Of a stretch of DNA of 57,397 bases, positions 57,122 through 57,397 are shown in pieces. The position numbers were made by a program, and so were the translations under genes. Source of the DNA: Pseudobutyrivibrio sp. OR37. Its GTDB lineage: Bacteria > Bacillota > Clostridia > Lachnospirales > Lachnospiraceae. Numbering within the stretch: position 1 is the stretch's first letter; every line of letters begins with the position of its first letter. The DNA lies in NCBI RefSeq assembly GCF_900113655.1, contig NZ_FOQF01000024.1:1-57397 (forward strand), read 5' to 3'. Under the pieces are notes generated by a model that had not been told where the DNA came from, made no database searches, and saw nothing but the letters and a program-made list of their open reading frames with translations.

Positions 57122-57190
57122 ACGATGGCTTTTCATCGTAATCAGTACCTTGAAAACTGCATGACAAATAGAGCATCATCTGAGATGCTC
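57122..57190. repeat. Two small hairpins beside the IS110 transposase end
   Basis: ACGATG/CATCGT (57122-57139) and GAGCATC/GATGCTC (57171-57190) lie just past the transposase stop, with CAGTACCTTGAAAACTGCAT between them. In IS110/IS1111 elements a guide (bridge) RNA is encoded in one non-coding end, so this segment is a candidate for such an RNA or for the element's right end. It cannot be confirmed without the full element. Confidence 0.4.
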
Positions 57191-57216
57191 ATTAAAAAAG
57201 ATTTGTATGGAATTAG

Positions 57217-57397
57217 TTAAACGGCTTTGTTGTATGACTGACGAGTTTTCTCAAGCTGATATATCAGTCGCACGAGCTTCTTCGTGGCATGAGATACGGC
57301 AACATAATAATGCTTTCCTTCAGCACGCTTTCTGGCAAGGTAAGCATTGAACGTCGGATCCCAATGGCAGACAAAGATAGTGGCGTTAAACAGAGCA
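57217..57397 (-). mobile_element. IS110-family transposase, C-terminal part (cut by window edge)
   Basis: The complement gives 59 residues in frame up to a TAA at 57219-57217, reading ALFNATIFVCHWDPTFNAYL then ARKRAEGKHYYVAVSHATKK and ending RLIYQLEKTRQSYNKAV. The pattern of FNAYLARKRAEGK and AVSHATKKLVRLIY is typical of the end of the Transposase_20 domain in IS110 recombinases. The catalytic part lies outside the window. Confidence 0.75.

Noticed and set aside
1-57397. CRISPR array or prophage genes
   Set aside because: No regularly spaced direct repeats, cas-like or phage structural genes were seen on either strand.

Overview
The window looks like a chromosomal segment of a low-GC anaerobic Firmicute, most likely a Lachnospiraceae member of the Butyrivibrio/Pseudobutyrivibrio type. 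The support is a glmS ribozyme, strong AGGAGG ribosome binding sites, a glycyl-radical enzyme with its activase, an FliB-like flagellin methylase, DUF4250 and DUF6472 small proteins, and AT-rich intergenic DNA. Both ends are cut inside insertion sequences: an IS4-like transposase start on the left and an IS110-like transposase end on the right.

The left part (about 1-24,330) is ordinary housekeeping DNA. It carries a PfoR-like PTS IIC membrane protein, DUF4250, a CapA-like phosphoesterase, glmS behind its ribozyme, an FliB-like methylase, pta, recJ, an alpha/beta hydrolase, a membrane protein, a methyltransferase, Hsp33, an L,D-transpeptidase, hisC and a GH25 lysozyme. A divergent ECF S-component/MocR regulator pair follows (probably pyridoxine; the regulator lacks the usual PLP lysine), then a polar amino acid ABC transporter and a PutP-like symporter.

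The right part (24,361-57,050) is a large sulfur-assimilation island. At least seven transcription units start at a shared 19-bp site, ACCTA-N9-TAGGT, probably read by the Rrf2-family regulator encoded at 54,465-54,866, whose own promoter carries the half-site twice. The units, in order, are: NifS-IscU-NhaC-like antiporter; a polycysteine leader peptide, an intrinsic terminator, a tRNA-like element, a YezD-like protein, a second terminator, and an operon of MetK, two radical SAM proteins, two flavin split-barrel proteins and one sulfonate-type ABC importer; a DUF3990/HTH toxin-antitoxin-like pair that interrupts the series; a YeiH-type transporter; a formate/nitrite-family channel; a rhodanese-PP-loop fusion; a second sulfonate ABC importer with a glycyl-radical sulfite-lyase candidate and its activase; and MetY, siroheme sulfite reductase, TusA-like, thioredoxin, ThiS-like carrier, E1-like and JAMM genes, BioY, HemC and CobA-HemD.

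Read together, the island imports organosulfonates, splits them (by glycyl radical chemistry in one branch and by unknown radical SAM plus flavin chemistry in the other), reduces sulfite to sulfide with a siroheme enzyme whose cofactor genes lie in the same run, loads sulfur onto a small carrier, and passes it to homocysteine through MetY and the JAMM hydrolase. That last part resembles the protein-thiocarboxylate methionine route known from Wolinella. The most novel part is the metK-radical SAM-flavoprotein-ABC operon behind the polycysteine leader and tRNA-like element (about 27,570-35,578). All functional statements here rest on reading motifs and gene order; no database search was run.
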